NCBI RefSeq assembly: GCF_003857035.1
Contig: NZ_QGSY01000306.1
Coordinates: forward strand, 1 to 58,109
Origin: Micromonospora arida
Lineage (GTDB): Bacteria; Actinomycetota; Actinomycetes; Mycobacteriales; Micromonosporaceae
Direction of reading: 5' to 3'
DNA: 58,109 bases
The notes under the pieces are model-generated. The model ran no database searches, had not been told where the DNA came from, and worked only from the letters and a program-made list of their open reading frames with translations. This document shows positions 51,205-58,109 of the stretch, piece by piece. Each line of letters starts with the position of its first letter. Within the stretch, counting starts at the first letter, position 1. A program made the translations under genes and the position numbers.

Positions 51205-52571
51205 CCGTCGGTCAGTGGTACAACGAGGCGCACCGAGCCTTACGTACCGCGTCTACCGCGATGGGTCGAAGCCGTGCCATGGCTGCGGCCGATATCAATG
51301 CCGCCGTGATTGCCAGGTCTGCCATCTACACGCAGTTGGCTCGAGCGACGGCGCTGCTGGTTGGCGGCCGCCCGGCAGCGGAGGTGCCAGATCGAGCCCG
51401 TGCCACGGCCATTCTGGCTAGGCATGGGCAGACCCTGACGCAGCTCTACGTTGGGCTCCAATCAGCTGCGGTCGTTGATCGGGATTACCCGCCCTCTCCT
51501 GCCGCCATGGTCACCGGGCCGGCGCGTTCGCTGCGTCGGGCTGTAGACGCGATCGGCGTGATCGGTGACATCCTCGCCAGTCACGTCCCGCCGGGACAGA
51601 CACCTCGCACTCCGGAGGGGCTCGCGATTCAAGCTGGCGGTGGCGTCCAATCCGGCCTCGCCGACATCGCTCGGCTCACCTCGGCCGCGATAATGATCGA
51701 CATTGCGCTGCCGGGATGGCTCGACCAACGGCGAGGCCATCTTATCGAGATCTACCGGCCGGCGGCGGAAGCCGCCAGGTGGACCGCCAGCAGCCGATTG
51801 AGCGCTGTCGCCCGTGAGTTGATTGCCTTGGGTCGTGGGCATCCCCGGCTACACGGCCTCGATGTTGCCCGGCCGCCGTTGAATCCCGCACCGGCCGTCA
51901 GCAACGCCGGTGACGCGGTCGCAGCCGTCAGCGCAGCGCGAACCTGGATGTGGCAGAACCCAAGCGAATTGACGAGCGTGCACCTGCAGCTCGGAACTCA
52001 ACTCGGCCTGGCGGTGCACATCCTCTCCAGCACCGGCGACCCGGAAATGATCGGCGGCTGGCGGCAAGCAGCCATCGCGGCTGCTGACCTTCGTGCCACC
52101 CCTCCGGTCGGCCCAGCCTGCGACACTGCTGCAGAACTGACAGAGGTTCTACGCTGGCTGCGATCCCTCAGTACGGGCGACCGTGGCGAGCCGGGTGGCA
52201 GGCACCTTCCGCAGATCGCACGTCTCAACGCGGAGCTTCCGTTCATGGCGGCGACCCTTCACAAAGGGCTCTCGGCCGCCCTGCAGCGCCGTGACCTGTT
52301 CGTCAAGGACGAGGGGGTGCTGCAGCGGCCAGCTGGCTCCCTCGTCTTCCGCGCCGCGGAGCGCTGGCGTCCCGCCGTGAGAGGCGACGACGTCGTGCAG
52401 GATCTCGCCCGGGCGCTGGTGCAGCGGCAAGACGCCGATAATGATCATGCACAAGTGAGCCTTTCGGCCAGGGCGTTTCCCAACCCGCCGCGACCGCGGC
52501 CCTCGACGCCGGAGCCGTCCTGGTTGCCGGCAGATCCGTCCTCGGGGCGGGACGTTCATCGATCTCGGTGA
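51201..52571 (+). CDS. Unknown helical protein ending the pilus operon
   Basis: A 456-residue protein, translationally coupled to the preceding small gene. It is rich in Ala and predicted helical throughout (WYNEAHRALRTASTAM, ARATALLVGGRPAAEVPD, SAVARELIALGRGHPRL), with a Pro-rich basic C-terminus. No membrane segment or known motif. Position suggests a cytoplasmic accessory or regulatory partner of the Tad/LysM-BTAD system, but nothing in the sequence proves it. Confidence 0.65.
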   Translation: MTVGQWYNEAHRALRTASTAMGRSRAMAAADINAAVIARSAIYTQLARATALLVGGRPAAEVPDRARATAILARHGQTLTQLYVGLQSAAVVDRDYPPSPAAMVTGPARSLRRAVDAIGVIGDILASHVPPGQTPRTPEGLAIQAGGGVQSGLADIARLTSAAIMIDIALPGWLDQRRGHLIEIYRPAAEAARWTASSRLSAVARELIALGRGHPRLHGLDVARPPLNPAPAVSNAGDAVAAVSAARTWMWQNPSELTSVHLQLGTQLGLAVHILSSTGDPEMIGGWRQAAIAAADLRATPPVGPACDTAAELTEVLRWLRSLSTGDRGEPGGRHLPQIARLNAELPFMAATLHKGLSAALQRRDLFVKDEGVLQRPAGSLVFRAAERWRPAVRGDDVVQDLARALVQRQDADNDHAQVSLSARAFPNPPRPRPSTPEPSWLPADPSSGRDVHRSR

Positions 52572-52630
52572 AGTCGGACTGACGGCGATATAAGGGGCTC
52601 TATTCCTGCTTCGATCGTCGGGTTCCTGAC

Positions 52631-52682
52631 GGGCGGCGGCTATCTGCTCTTACCGTCGGGTCCTTCCTGACCGTCGCCGCCC
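52631..52682. terminator. Weak bidirectional terminator candidate
   Basis: GGGCGGCG (52631-52638) and CGCCGCCC (52675-52682) are perfect 8-bp arms with a long loop, in the 267-bp gap between convergent genes. Imperfect direct repeats of CGTCGGGT-TCCTGAC overlap it. The loop is long, so the call is weak. Confidence 0.3.
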
Positions 52683-52838
52683 GACCTAGCGGCATCCGCT
52701 CTCCAGGCCCACGTCTCCGCTGGCCACGACTCCCAGCAACGCGCGACGCGGCGGGTCATGCACCTGATATTGAGTGAAGACGTTCGACTCGCCAATAGGG
52801 CGATGATGTGAACATCTTCGAGCGCTTGCTCGATGCGC

Positions 52839-54368
52839 CTATACGACGACGGTGAGTTCCTTACCTCGGGTCAATGCCACATACAGTCGGCGGTCCGTCT
52901 CTTGTGTCTCATCCAACCCGTGAAACAGCCGGTCGATGTCCGTGTCGTCCAGGCACACTCCGACACAACGCCACTCTCGCCCCTTTGCCTGATGGATGGT
53001 GATCCCCGGCACGGGCCGGTGGGGGTCTGACAGTATGTGCTGACGCAGTAGTGTTAGCCGTTCGGTGTGCGAGTGGTGCCGCCGCGGAAACTCCCGCTGC
53101 GACTCTGTCCCGATCGCGGCTACCAACTGATCCCACGCCCTGTTGATGCACCTCTTCTCCGCCGCCATCGAACGCACAGGCTCTTGCAGCGTGGCAACGA
53201 CGTCCGAGAAGAAGGGCTCCAACCGGGTGCGGGCAGACACATCAACGATGCCCAGCTGCGTCAGCGCCTCGTCGCGAAACACTGCGGCCGCGCCGAAGGC
53301 GGTGGACGTGACGAAATCCAGCAGGAGCAGCGCAGCCGCAGCCGGCACACTGTCTGGGCTTCCAAACGACAACGGCAATATGTCGCCGCCGATGTTCCAC
53401 AGTTCCTTCCACGTGGCGGCAAGCACCACGTCAAGTTCCTGCCCCGCGCGGGGTAGCACCGTTAACGGAACTTTTTCCCTCAACATCCGGGCCATGGATT
53501 GCGTCTGCGCGGTGATAAACCGGAACGACCGGGTTAACGGAAACGTGGCGAAGTCATTTGCCTCGACGAGGTTCGGCACCAGATGTGGGCCGGCGCCGCG
53601 GAACCGGTATAGCGCCTGCCACGGGTCACCGATGATCGTTGTGCTCACGCCCCGGTCTGCGGCCGAACTAACCAATGCAAGGTCCAGCGGGTTCGCGTCG
53701 AACACCTCGTCGACGATTAACGCTCGCACGGACGCGGCGATCCGGTCCGCGACTATTGCCTCCAGCTGGGGGTCGTCCAGCGCATAGGCCAACACTCGGC
53801 GAACATCGTCATGGGTGCAGACTCCATCGCCAACCGCCGCCTTGAACGGTGCCAGCAGAACGCGGGACTTGGCTTCAGTTGCCCACCATGCGGTCGTCGT
53901 GACGTCACGGCCGTCGAGCTTCAAGGAGGGCTGGTACCGGGTCCAGTTGTGCGGCAGCCGCAGCTTCCACGTGTCGATCACAGTCAGGTTGGTGTGCCCA
54001 CCAGGCCAGGTAAGGTGCCCGGCGCGCAGCAGAAATGTCAACACTTCCCACAGCAGCGTGTCGATAGTGATTATCCGATGCGGCGGAGTCAGCGCTGCGA
54101 ACCCCCATGCTCGGATCACCCGCTGCTGCAGCTCTTTGGTCGCCGACCGGGTGAACGAGACAGCAACGACGGCGCGGCTATCAACCGGAGTAGCGAACCG
54201 CAGCAACCCAAACCGTTGCGCCGCCACGGTCGTCTTACCCGAGCCCGGGGCCGCCTCGATGAACACGCACGCCGACTTCGCGGTGATCGCTCGCAACTGC
54301 TCGTCGGTCAGCCGACTACGGTGCCGCGGCACCACAGCAGGGTTGCCGGCCACTGCGCGGGTCGTCAT
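52839..54368 (-). CDS. gajB: UvrD/PcrA-like helicase, GajB-type
   Basis: Superfamily 1 helicase, 509 residues, close to the size of GajB in Gabija defence. Walker A is FIEAAPGSGKTT (36-47), motif II VDEVFDANPLDLAL differs from the usual DExQD, motif III-IV region is IIGDPWQALYRFRGA, and motif VI is RRLYVALTRGKEL. ATG 54368 has GGGAGGTG upstream; the frame's GTG at 54377 is part of that site. It begins 22 bp after the OLD-nuclease stop in the same direction, the gajA-gajB order. In Gabija, GajB works with GajA against phage DNA. Confidence 0.85.
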   Translation of the reverse strand: MTTRAVAGNPAVVPRHRSRLTDEQLRAITAKSACVFIEAAPGSGKTTVAAQRFGLLRFATPVDSRAVVAVSFTRSATKELQQRVIRAWGFAALTPPHRIITIDTLLWEVLTFLLRAGHLTWPGGHTNLTVIDTWKLRLPHNWTRYQPSLKLDGRDVTTTAWWATEAKSRVLLAPFKAAVGDGVCTHDDVRRVLAYALDDPQLEAIVADRIAASVRALIVDEVFDANPLDLALVSSAADRGVSTTIIGDPWQALYRFRGAGPHLVPNLVEANDFATFPLTRSFRFITAQTQSMARMLREKVPLTVLPRAGQELDVVLAATWKELWNIGGDILPLSFGSPDSVPAAAALLLLDFVTSTAFGAAAVFRDEALTQLGIVDVSARTRLEPFFSDVVATLQEPVRSMAAEKRCINRAWDQLVAAIGTESQREFPRRHHSHTERLTLLRQHILSDPHRPVPGITIHQAKGREWRCVGVCLDDTDIDRLFHGLDETQETDRRLYVALTRGKELTVVV

Positions 54369-54390
54369 CCTCAGCACCTCCCGTCAGGTT

Positions 54391-56334
54391 TCAGAACGGA
54401 AACTCCGGCTCGCTATGCTCCGCCATCTCACCCGGGGCAAACAGGAAGTCGAGCAGCGCTGCCATGTGCTGAGGGACATGTACCGAAGCGGGATCGGCGT
54501 CAATGCGCTCCTCAAGTAGCCCAGCGAGCGTGAGAGCGAAGTCGCCCTTGTGCTTCGCCGCCGCGCCGGCTGGGGTGCCATCGCGCCGGCTCGCGCTGCG
54601 GAAGAGAGCCGTCACCGTGGCCCGGTTTATCTCATCTGGTGCATCCACCCCGATGCCCTGCAGCGCCTCCGCGACAAGGGTCTCATTGCCCTCAGTCAAC
54701 GCTGGCTCCAGCGTGGGGTGGCTGGAGAAGTACCGCACTGTGTCAGCCGGGTATTCCCTCATCCACACAGGCGGCGTCGGGCTCGCGTCCAGAGCGAGGT
54801 CGCTGTCGCCGAGGACGGCCACCCTGTCGGCGAGCTCATAGCGTTCCGTAGCGAGCAACTGCACCGGCCATTCGCCGACTTTCCAACCCATCACCACAAT
54901 CGTCAGCGCTTCGGCGAACGCCGCCCGGGTTGCGTCGCTGCCGGCCCAGGCGCGAGCGAACTGGCGCAGCACCGCAGCGTCGGTGACCCCTTCGACGAGC
55001 ACGAGCCGCTCGGCGAAGAGCGCCGACGACCGAGTCGCGTCCATGTGCAGCCGGGCCATTCGCAGCACCCGAGGCCGGGCAGCTATCGGTAGATTCGCCA
55101 CCGGCCGGCATACATTTGAACCGTCGCGGGCGCGCCGTAGCACCACCACATCCTCTGGACGGCAGGTGGTGATGACGTCGGTGGCGTGGCTGGACAGGAT
55201 CACCTGCAGCTCTGGTCGGCGTCGAACCGTGGCACGAAGATATCGGACAAGGCCGTGCTGCAGTTGCGGGTGTAGGTGTGCTTCCGGCTCCTCTATGACT
55301 ACCGTGGCGTGGAAGGGCGACGCCGGGAAGAACGAGTCCTCCTGCGAATCTCTCTCCGTGCGCGCTTGCGCCAACTGCTCCTCCGGCGATGGCTCCGCGG
55401 CCGTGGACCCTTGATCCTCTCCGGGCGAGTTCGGCTGACCGGCGCTGTGCGAGTCAGGGTTAGCCTGGTCTGGCTCGACCGCGTGGTCCTCTGTGGGCTC
55501 GTCGGTACCCGCGTCCTGCGAGTCAGGGATCGCCGCAAGTGTCACAGCGATGTGCAGCAGGTTGACATATCCGAGACCCGACACTTCAAGATGGCGAGCC
55601 TCGGCGCGGTCCTGCACGGCGGAGATCATCAACTCCAGGACACGAGCAAGGTATTGGTCGTCGACAACCTGGCCGCGGATGAACGGCCACTGGTGCGCTA
55701 CACCAGCACTCAACGCCGACAGGTGGGTAGTGACGCGTTGCTCAAGCAGTTGCAGCACCCCGTCACGGGCAAGCGCGTCGAGGAGCCCGGCGGCGCGGGC
55801 CCTCAGCCCTGCGAGATTTCGTGAGCCGGTTAGTCGCTGCTGCTGCGCACGAAGCAGCTCGACCAGGATGCGCGCTTCACGGCGAGCAAGCTCATCGAGC
55901 GGGTTGCGCCACGCTGGCAGGTAAATCAGGCGGACTTGTTCGAGGAGGTCAGCGTTCGTAGCTCCCACCGACAGCCGGCCGGACACTCGCCCTAAGTCCC
56001 GTGACAGAGCGTAAGTCCAGGACCCAGCGACCCCTGACGCGGCGACACCACTCTGGTCGAGCAGATGCCGACCGAGCGGACCTTCTTCGTGCGGGTCGTC
56101 GGCGTATGTGTACTCGACATCGATGCTGCGGTCGCCCGGTCCAAGGGTCGCCGACGACGGCCGCGGCAGTCGAGGGAACACGTGCCGGTGGGCGAGGGAT
56201 AACGCGTCGCAGATGGTGGTCTTGCCGGCGTTGTTCGCGCCGACAAGAACCGAGAACCGACCTGGGAACAAGCACTGAAGATCCTGGTTTGCGCTGGCGC
56301 GGAATCCGTGGACCGTGATCTTGCTGAGGTGCAC
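54391..56334 (-). CDS. gajA: OLD-family ATPase-TOPRIM nuclease, GajA-type
   Basis: ABC-type ATPase with a C-terminal TOPRIM nuclease domain, 647 residues from GTG 56334 (GGAAGGG upstream; a GTG at 56394 is an alternative). Walker A is VGANNAGKTT (31-40), signature EVSGLGYVNLLHIAVTL, Walker B TVVIEEPEAHLHPQ (~344-357), and the His switch is LSSHATDV. TOPRIM shows LVLVEGVTDAAVL and VAVLGDSDLAL (GDSD at 509-512). A ~65-residue acidic, Pro/Ser-rich insertion (~270-335) between signature and Walker B makes it longer than typical GajA. With the helicase downstream it forms a Gabija-like pair. Confidence 0.85.
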   Translation of the reverse strand: MHLSKITVHGFRASANQDLQCLFPGRFSVLVGANNAGKTTICDALSLAHRHVFPRLPRPSSATLGPGDRSIDVEYTYADDPHEEGPLGRHLLDQSGVAASGVAGSWTYALSRDLGRVSGRLSVGATNADLLEQVRLIYLPAWRNPLDELARREARILVELLRAQQQRLTGSRNLAGLRARAAGLLDALARDGVLQLLEQRVTTHLSALSAGVAHQWPFIRGQVVDDQYLARVLELMISAVQDRAEARHLEVSGLGYVNLLHIAVTLAAIPDSQDAGTDEPTEDHAVEPDQANPDSHSAGQPNSPGEDQGSTAAEPSPEEQLAQARTERDSQEDSFFPASPFHATVVIEEPEAHLHPQLQHGLVRYLRATVRRRPELQVILSSHATDVITTCRPEDVVVLRRARDGSNVCRPVANLPIAARPRVLRMARLHMDATRSSALFAERLVLVEGVTDAAVLRQFARAWAGSDATRAAFAEALTIVVMGWKVGEWPVQLLATERYELADRVAVLGDSDLALDASPTPPVWMREYPADTVRYFSSHPTLEPALTEGNETLVAEALQGIGVDAPDEINRATVTALFRSASRRDGTPAGAAAKHKGDFALTLAGLLEERIDADPASVHVPQHMAALLDFLFAPGEMAEHSEPEFPF

Positions 56335-56813
56335 GCGTCCAGCCCTTCCGTAGATCCTAGGCTCCTTGACCTTGAATGAGACACCACACCACACTCACGG
56401 TGACCAGACAAGAACAGCGAAGACAGTCGAAGTTGCCATCCGCTCATCGGCCAGATCTGGAAGTTGATCACGGTGGCACAGCACACGCTCTGGCAGCCCT
56501 CACCTCGCCAATCGCGGCGGGGTCAATGCTTGCGGTCCGTCTGGGGACTGCGATGACCGTAGTAACCAACTGCGCGACGCCCTTACTCAGCCAGCGACGG
56601 TGGACGGACGCGCGGGAGGCGCAGCGGGGGCGGGTCCGGACCTGTGGCGTCTGCTGCCTCCGATGGCCATGTGCCGACTCGCTCAGCGACCGATGTATCT
56701 AGCGGCAAAGCTGCACAATTGCCACTAAGCCCGCCATCGATGGAATCCGCCCCGTCGCTCTTTGGGGTGAAGTGGCTACTGTAAGCTCGCGCCGACTCGG
56801 GGGAGGGCATTCA
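56335..56813. other. Intergenic region between Gabija-like genes and the WXG locus
   Basis: No convincing gene on either strand; the 75-residue frame at 56583-56810 lacks a ribosome site and family features. This divergent region must hold promoters in both directions, but I cannot place them firmly. Confidence 0.5.
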
Positions 56814-56963
56814 GTGGTGAAACTTCATGTCGAACCGCAGCTGCTGGGCAATTCTGCGCTGGGTTCGAACGAGTCTTCCGATGAGCTGCTGGGGTCAGGC
56901 GCTTGGCGCGTGGCGACAGGCATGCCTACTCACGCATGCATGGCCTGTGAGGGGTGGTCATGA
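56814..56963 (+). CDS. Small protein coupled to the WXG-motif gene
   Basis: A 49-residue ORF from GTG 56814 (or 56817) with GGGGGAGG at 56799-56806. It reads VVKLHVEPQLLGNSALGS and ends THACMACEGWS, with a CxxC-like CMAC. The VKLHVEP opening resembles the first residues of small ESX-associated proteins in this group, so it may be a shortened form of one. Its stop overlaps the next ATG (ATGA), which supports expression. Confidence 0.5.
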   Translation: MVKLHVEPQLLGNSALGSNESSDELLGSGAWRVATGMPTHACMACEGWS

Positions 56964-58109
56964 CTGGGACGTGGGAGAGTTGCGTCCGCGAGGTGACGCT
57001 TGCGGCGGATCCGGAGACGGTCGGGGCGTTGAGTGGAGGGTGGAGCAACCTCTCCACCTCGCTGGGTTATCTGAGGGACGCGTTGGTCGGGCGTTCGTTT
57101 GTCGGCCCGATCGCGTCAGGCGCCGAGCGCCCGCACACCGATGGTCTCCCGGGCATGCTCGCCGGCTGGAAGGGCAGCGGGGGAGACGCGTACCGGGAGC
57201 ACCTGAGCGATATCGGCCGGGGCATCGAGGATCTGATCACCAACGCGAGCAACGTCAGCGGAGCGTTGTCACGCATCGAGGGTGACGTCCGTAAAGCGGT
57301 CGCGAGCATCCCGGTGCCGCTGGGGGACGGCTTTGGTATCAACGAGTGGAGCCTGCCCAACGGTGGGGAACTCGATGGCGCTCAGGACGGCGAGAGCGCC
57401 TCAGCCTTTCTGTCCGCGTTGCGCAAGGACTACCAGAGCGACCCGTCGTCGTACGCCGATGGTGCGTTCCGTGAGAAGGCCGACGACCTGGAGGCGACCA
57501 TGAAGGTCGACGGCCAGGCCAACGACAACAAGCGGGGCGGCTTCTGGGACACCAGTTCCCACTTGAACAACTGGTACAGCGACAACCAGCGGGTGGCCAA
57601 CAGCGCTGCCGCTCCACTGAGCAAGGCGATAGAGGTCGAGCGGCCGCGACTCGTCCTGCCAGGGGCGAACGATGTCACGGGTCACGACAATTACCGTCCT
57701 CGAACTCCTCCAGCCGGTTACACCCCCAGCGAATTGGATGGCGGCTCCGCTGCTGGCAGCGCCGGCTCCGGTAGCGGCTCGGGTCTCGGTGGCGGCTCCG
57801 GTCTCGATAGCACGGGCATCAGCGGTAGCACCTCCTACGGCGATAGCAACTCCGCCGCCGTGGTGCCCTCCACCGTTGGTAGCAGTAGCGGCCTCCTTGG
57901 CGGCATTGCAGGCTCGTACACCACAACCTCACCGCCCACCGGCGGCCCCGGAACCGAGCTCGACCTCGGCGCCACCAGCCTGGCCGGCGCCGGTGGTCCG
58001 ACCACCGTGGGCGGCGGCAACAGCGGTTCGGCGAGCTTGGGGCTTGGCAGCCAGAGCCCGCTCGGCGTTGGAGCTGGGCTCGGGCTGGGTTCGCCGAGCG
58101 GGCTCTGGC
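56960..58109 (+). CDS. WXG-motif, Gly/Ser-rich protein (3' end beyond window)
   Basis: Open from ATG 56960 to the window edge, at least 383 residues. The N-terminal ~120 residues form an ESX-like helical hairpin with the W-x-G turn at residues 70-72 (LAGWKGSGGDAYREHL), flanked by DPETVGALSGGWSNLSTSLG and ISRIEGD-type helices. A second helical part follows (SAFLSALRKDYQSDPSSYAD). From ~257 on it is Gly/Ser/Thr-rich. This is the pattern of large type VII secretion substrates or WXG100-related surface proteins in actinomycetes. The C-terminal domain lies outside the window. Confidence 0.75.
   Translation, partial: MTGTWESCVREVTLAADPETVGALSGGWSNLSTSLGYLRDALVGRSFVGPIASGAERPHTDGLPGMLAGWKGSGGDAYREHLSDIGRGIEDLITNASNVSGALSRIEGDVRKAVASIPVPLGDGFGINEWSLPNGGELDGAQDGESASAFLSALRKDYQSDPSSYADGAFREKADDLEATMKVDGQANDNKRGGFWDTSSHLNNWYSDNQRVANSAAAPLSKAIEVERPRLVLPGANDVTGHDNYRPRTPPAGYTPSELDGGSAAGSAGSGSGSGLGGGSGLDSTGISGSTSYGDSNSAAVVPSTVGSSSGLLGGIAGSYTTTSPPTGGPGTELDLGATSLAGAGGPTTVGGGNSGSASLGLGSQSPLGVGAGLGLGSPSGLW

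Noticed and set aside
54503..55092. Open frames on the plus strand through the gajA-like gene
   Set aside because: Antisense shadows of a well-defined ATPase-nuclease gene.
52839..56334. Reading the OLD nuclease and helicase as separate repair genes or as PARIS
   Set aside because: The adjacent gene is a UvrD-type helicase and not a PARIS partner, and the spacing and order fit Gabija better.

Overview
The window is high-GC DNA from an actinomycete. Micromonosporaceae (Micromonospora/Salinispora type) is my best guess, from the scpB-rluB-cmk-der core block, frequent GTG starts, ATGA/GTGA start-stop overlaps, an actinobacterial Tad cluster and a WXG-type gene at the right edge. That assignment is inference. 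The left 3.7 kb is ordinary chromosome: scpB (cut by the window edge), an RluB-type pseudouridine synthase, cmk and der, closed by a perfect 14-bp hairpin and followed by tRNA-Pro(GGG).

From the tRNA onward most of the window looks accessory. An integrase and a small excisionase-like gene lie just behind the tRNA. Next comes an orphan type I-E CRISPR array (30 repeats including decayed ones, no cas genes in the window, one spacer present twice), then an MFS exporter and a GNAT acetyltransferase. A second recombination module (tyrosine recombinase, HTH protein, frameshifted second recombinase) faces an intergenic region with three inverted repeats that looks like an oriT. A MobC-like protein, a MOB-P-like relaxase and cargo of unknown function follow. 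A type IV secretion module of actinobacterial type occupies 22.6-31.7 kb: coupling protein, VirB4-like ATPase, SCO6880-like protein, VirB6/TrbL-like protein, a VirB8/TcpC-like protein, a small two-helix membrane protein, a lipoprotein and a transglycosylase/NlpC-P60 cell-wall enzyme. Together these read as an integrative and conjugative element or its remains. Several genes are broken (recombinase, a small HEAT-like gene, a primase-like gene), and I did not find the distal att copy.

Defence-type genes are interleaved with the transfer genes: a NACHT NTPase (18.8-22.1 kb), a striking 1319-residue protein (31.7-35.7 kb), and a Gabija-like GajA/GajB pair (52.8-56.3 kb). The 1319-residue protein joins a Cap4-like nuclease domain, a STAND-type P-loop and eleven Trp-rich ~34-residue repeats. 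It is written in visibly lower-GC DNA than everything around it and is the best candidate for an undescribed system. A four-gene operon of XRE regulator, ImmA/IrrE protease, MAB_1171c-like membrane protein and MpaB-type oxygenase (35.9-39.1 kb) is a second poorly understood module.

From 39.5 to 52.6 kb a single, mostly overlapping operon encodes a Tad/Flp-type pilus: two secreted proteins, SAF/CpaB, CpaE, CpaF, TadB, TadC, a small pilin candidate and three TadE/G-type pseudopilins. It ends with a 1143-residue membrane-LysM-BTAD fusion and two unknown genes. No prepilin peptidase is present. The right edge carries a small ORF overlapping a WXG-motif, Gly/Ser-rich protein that runs off the window.
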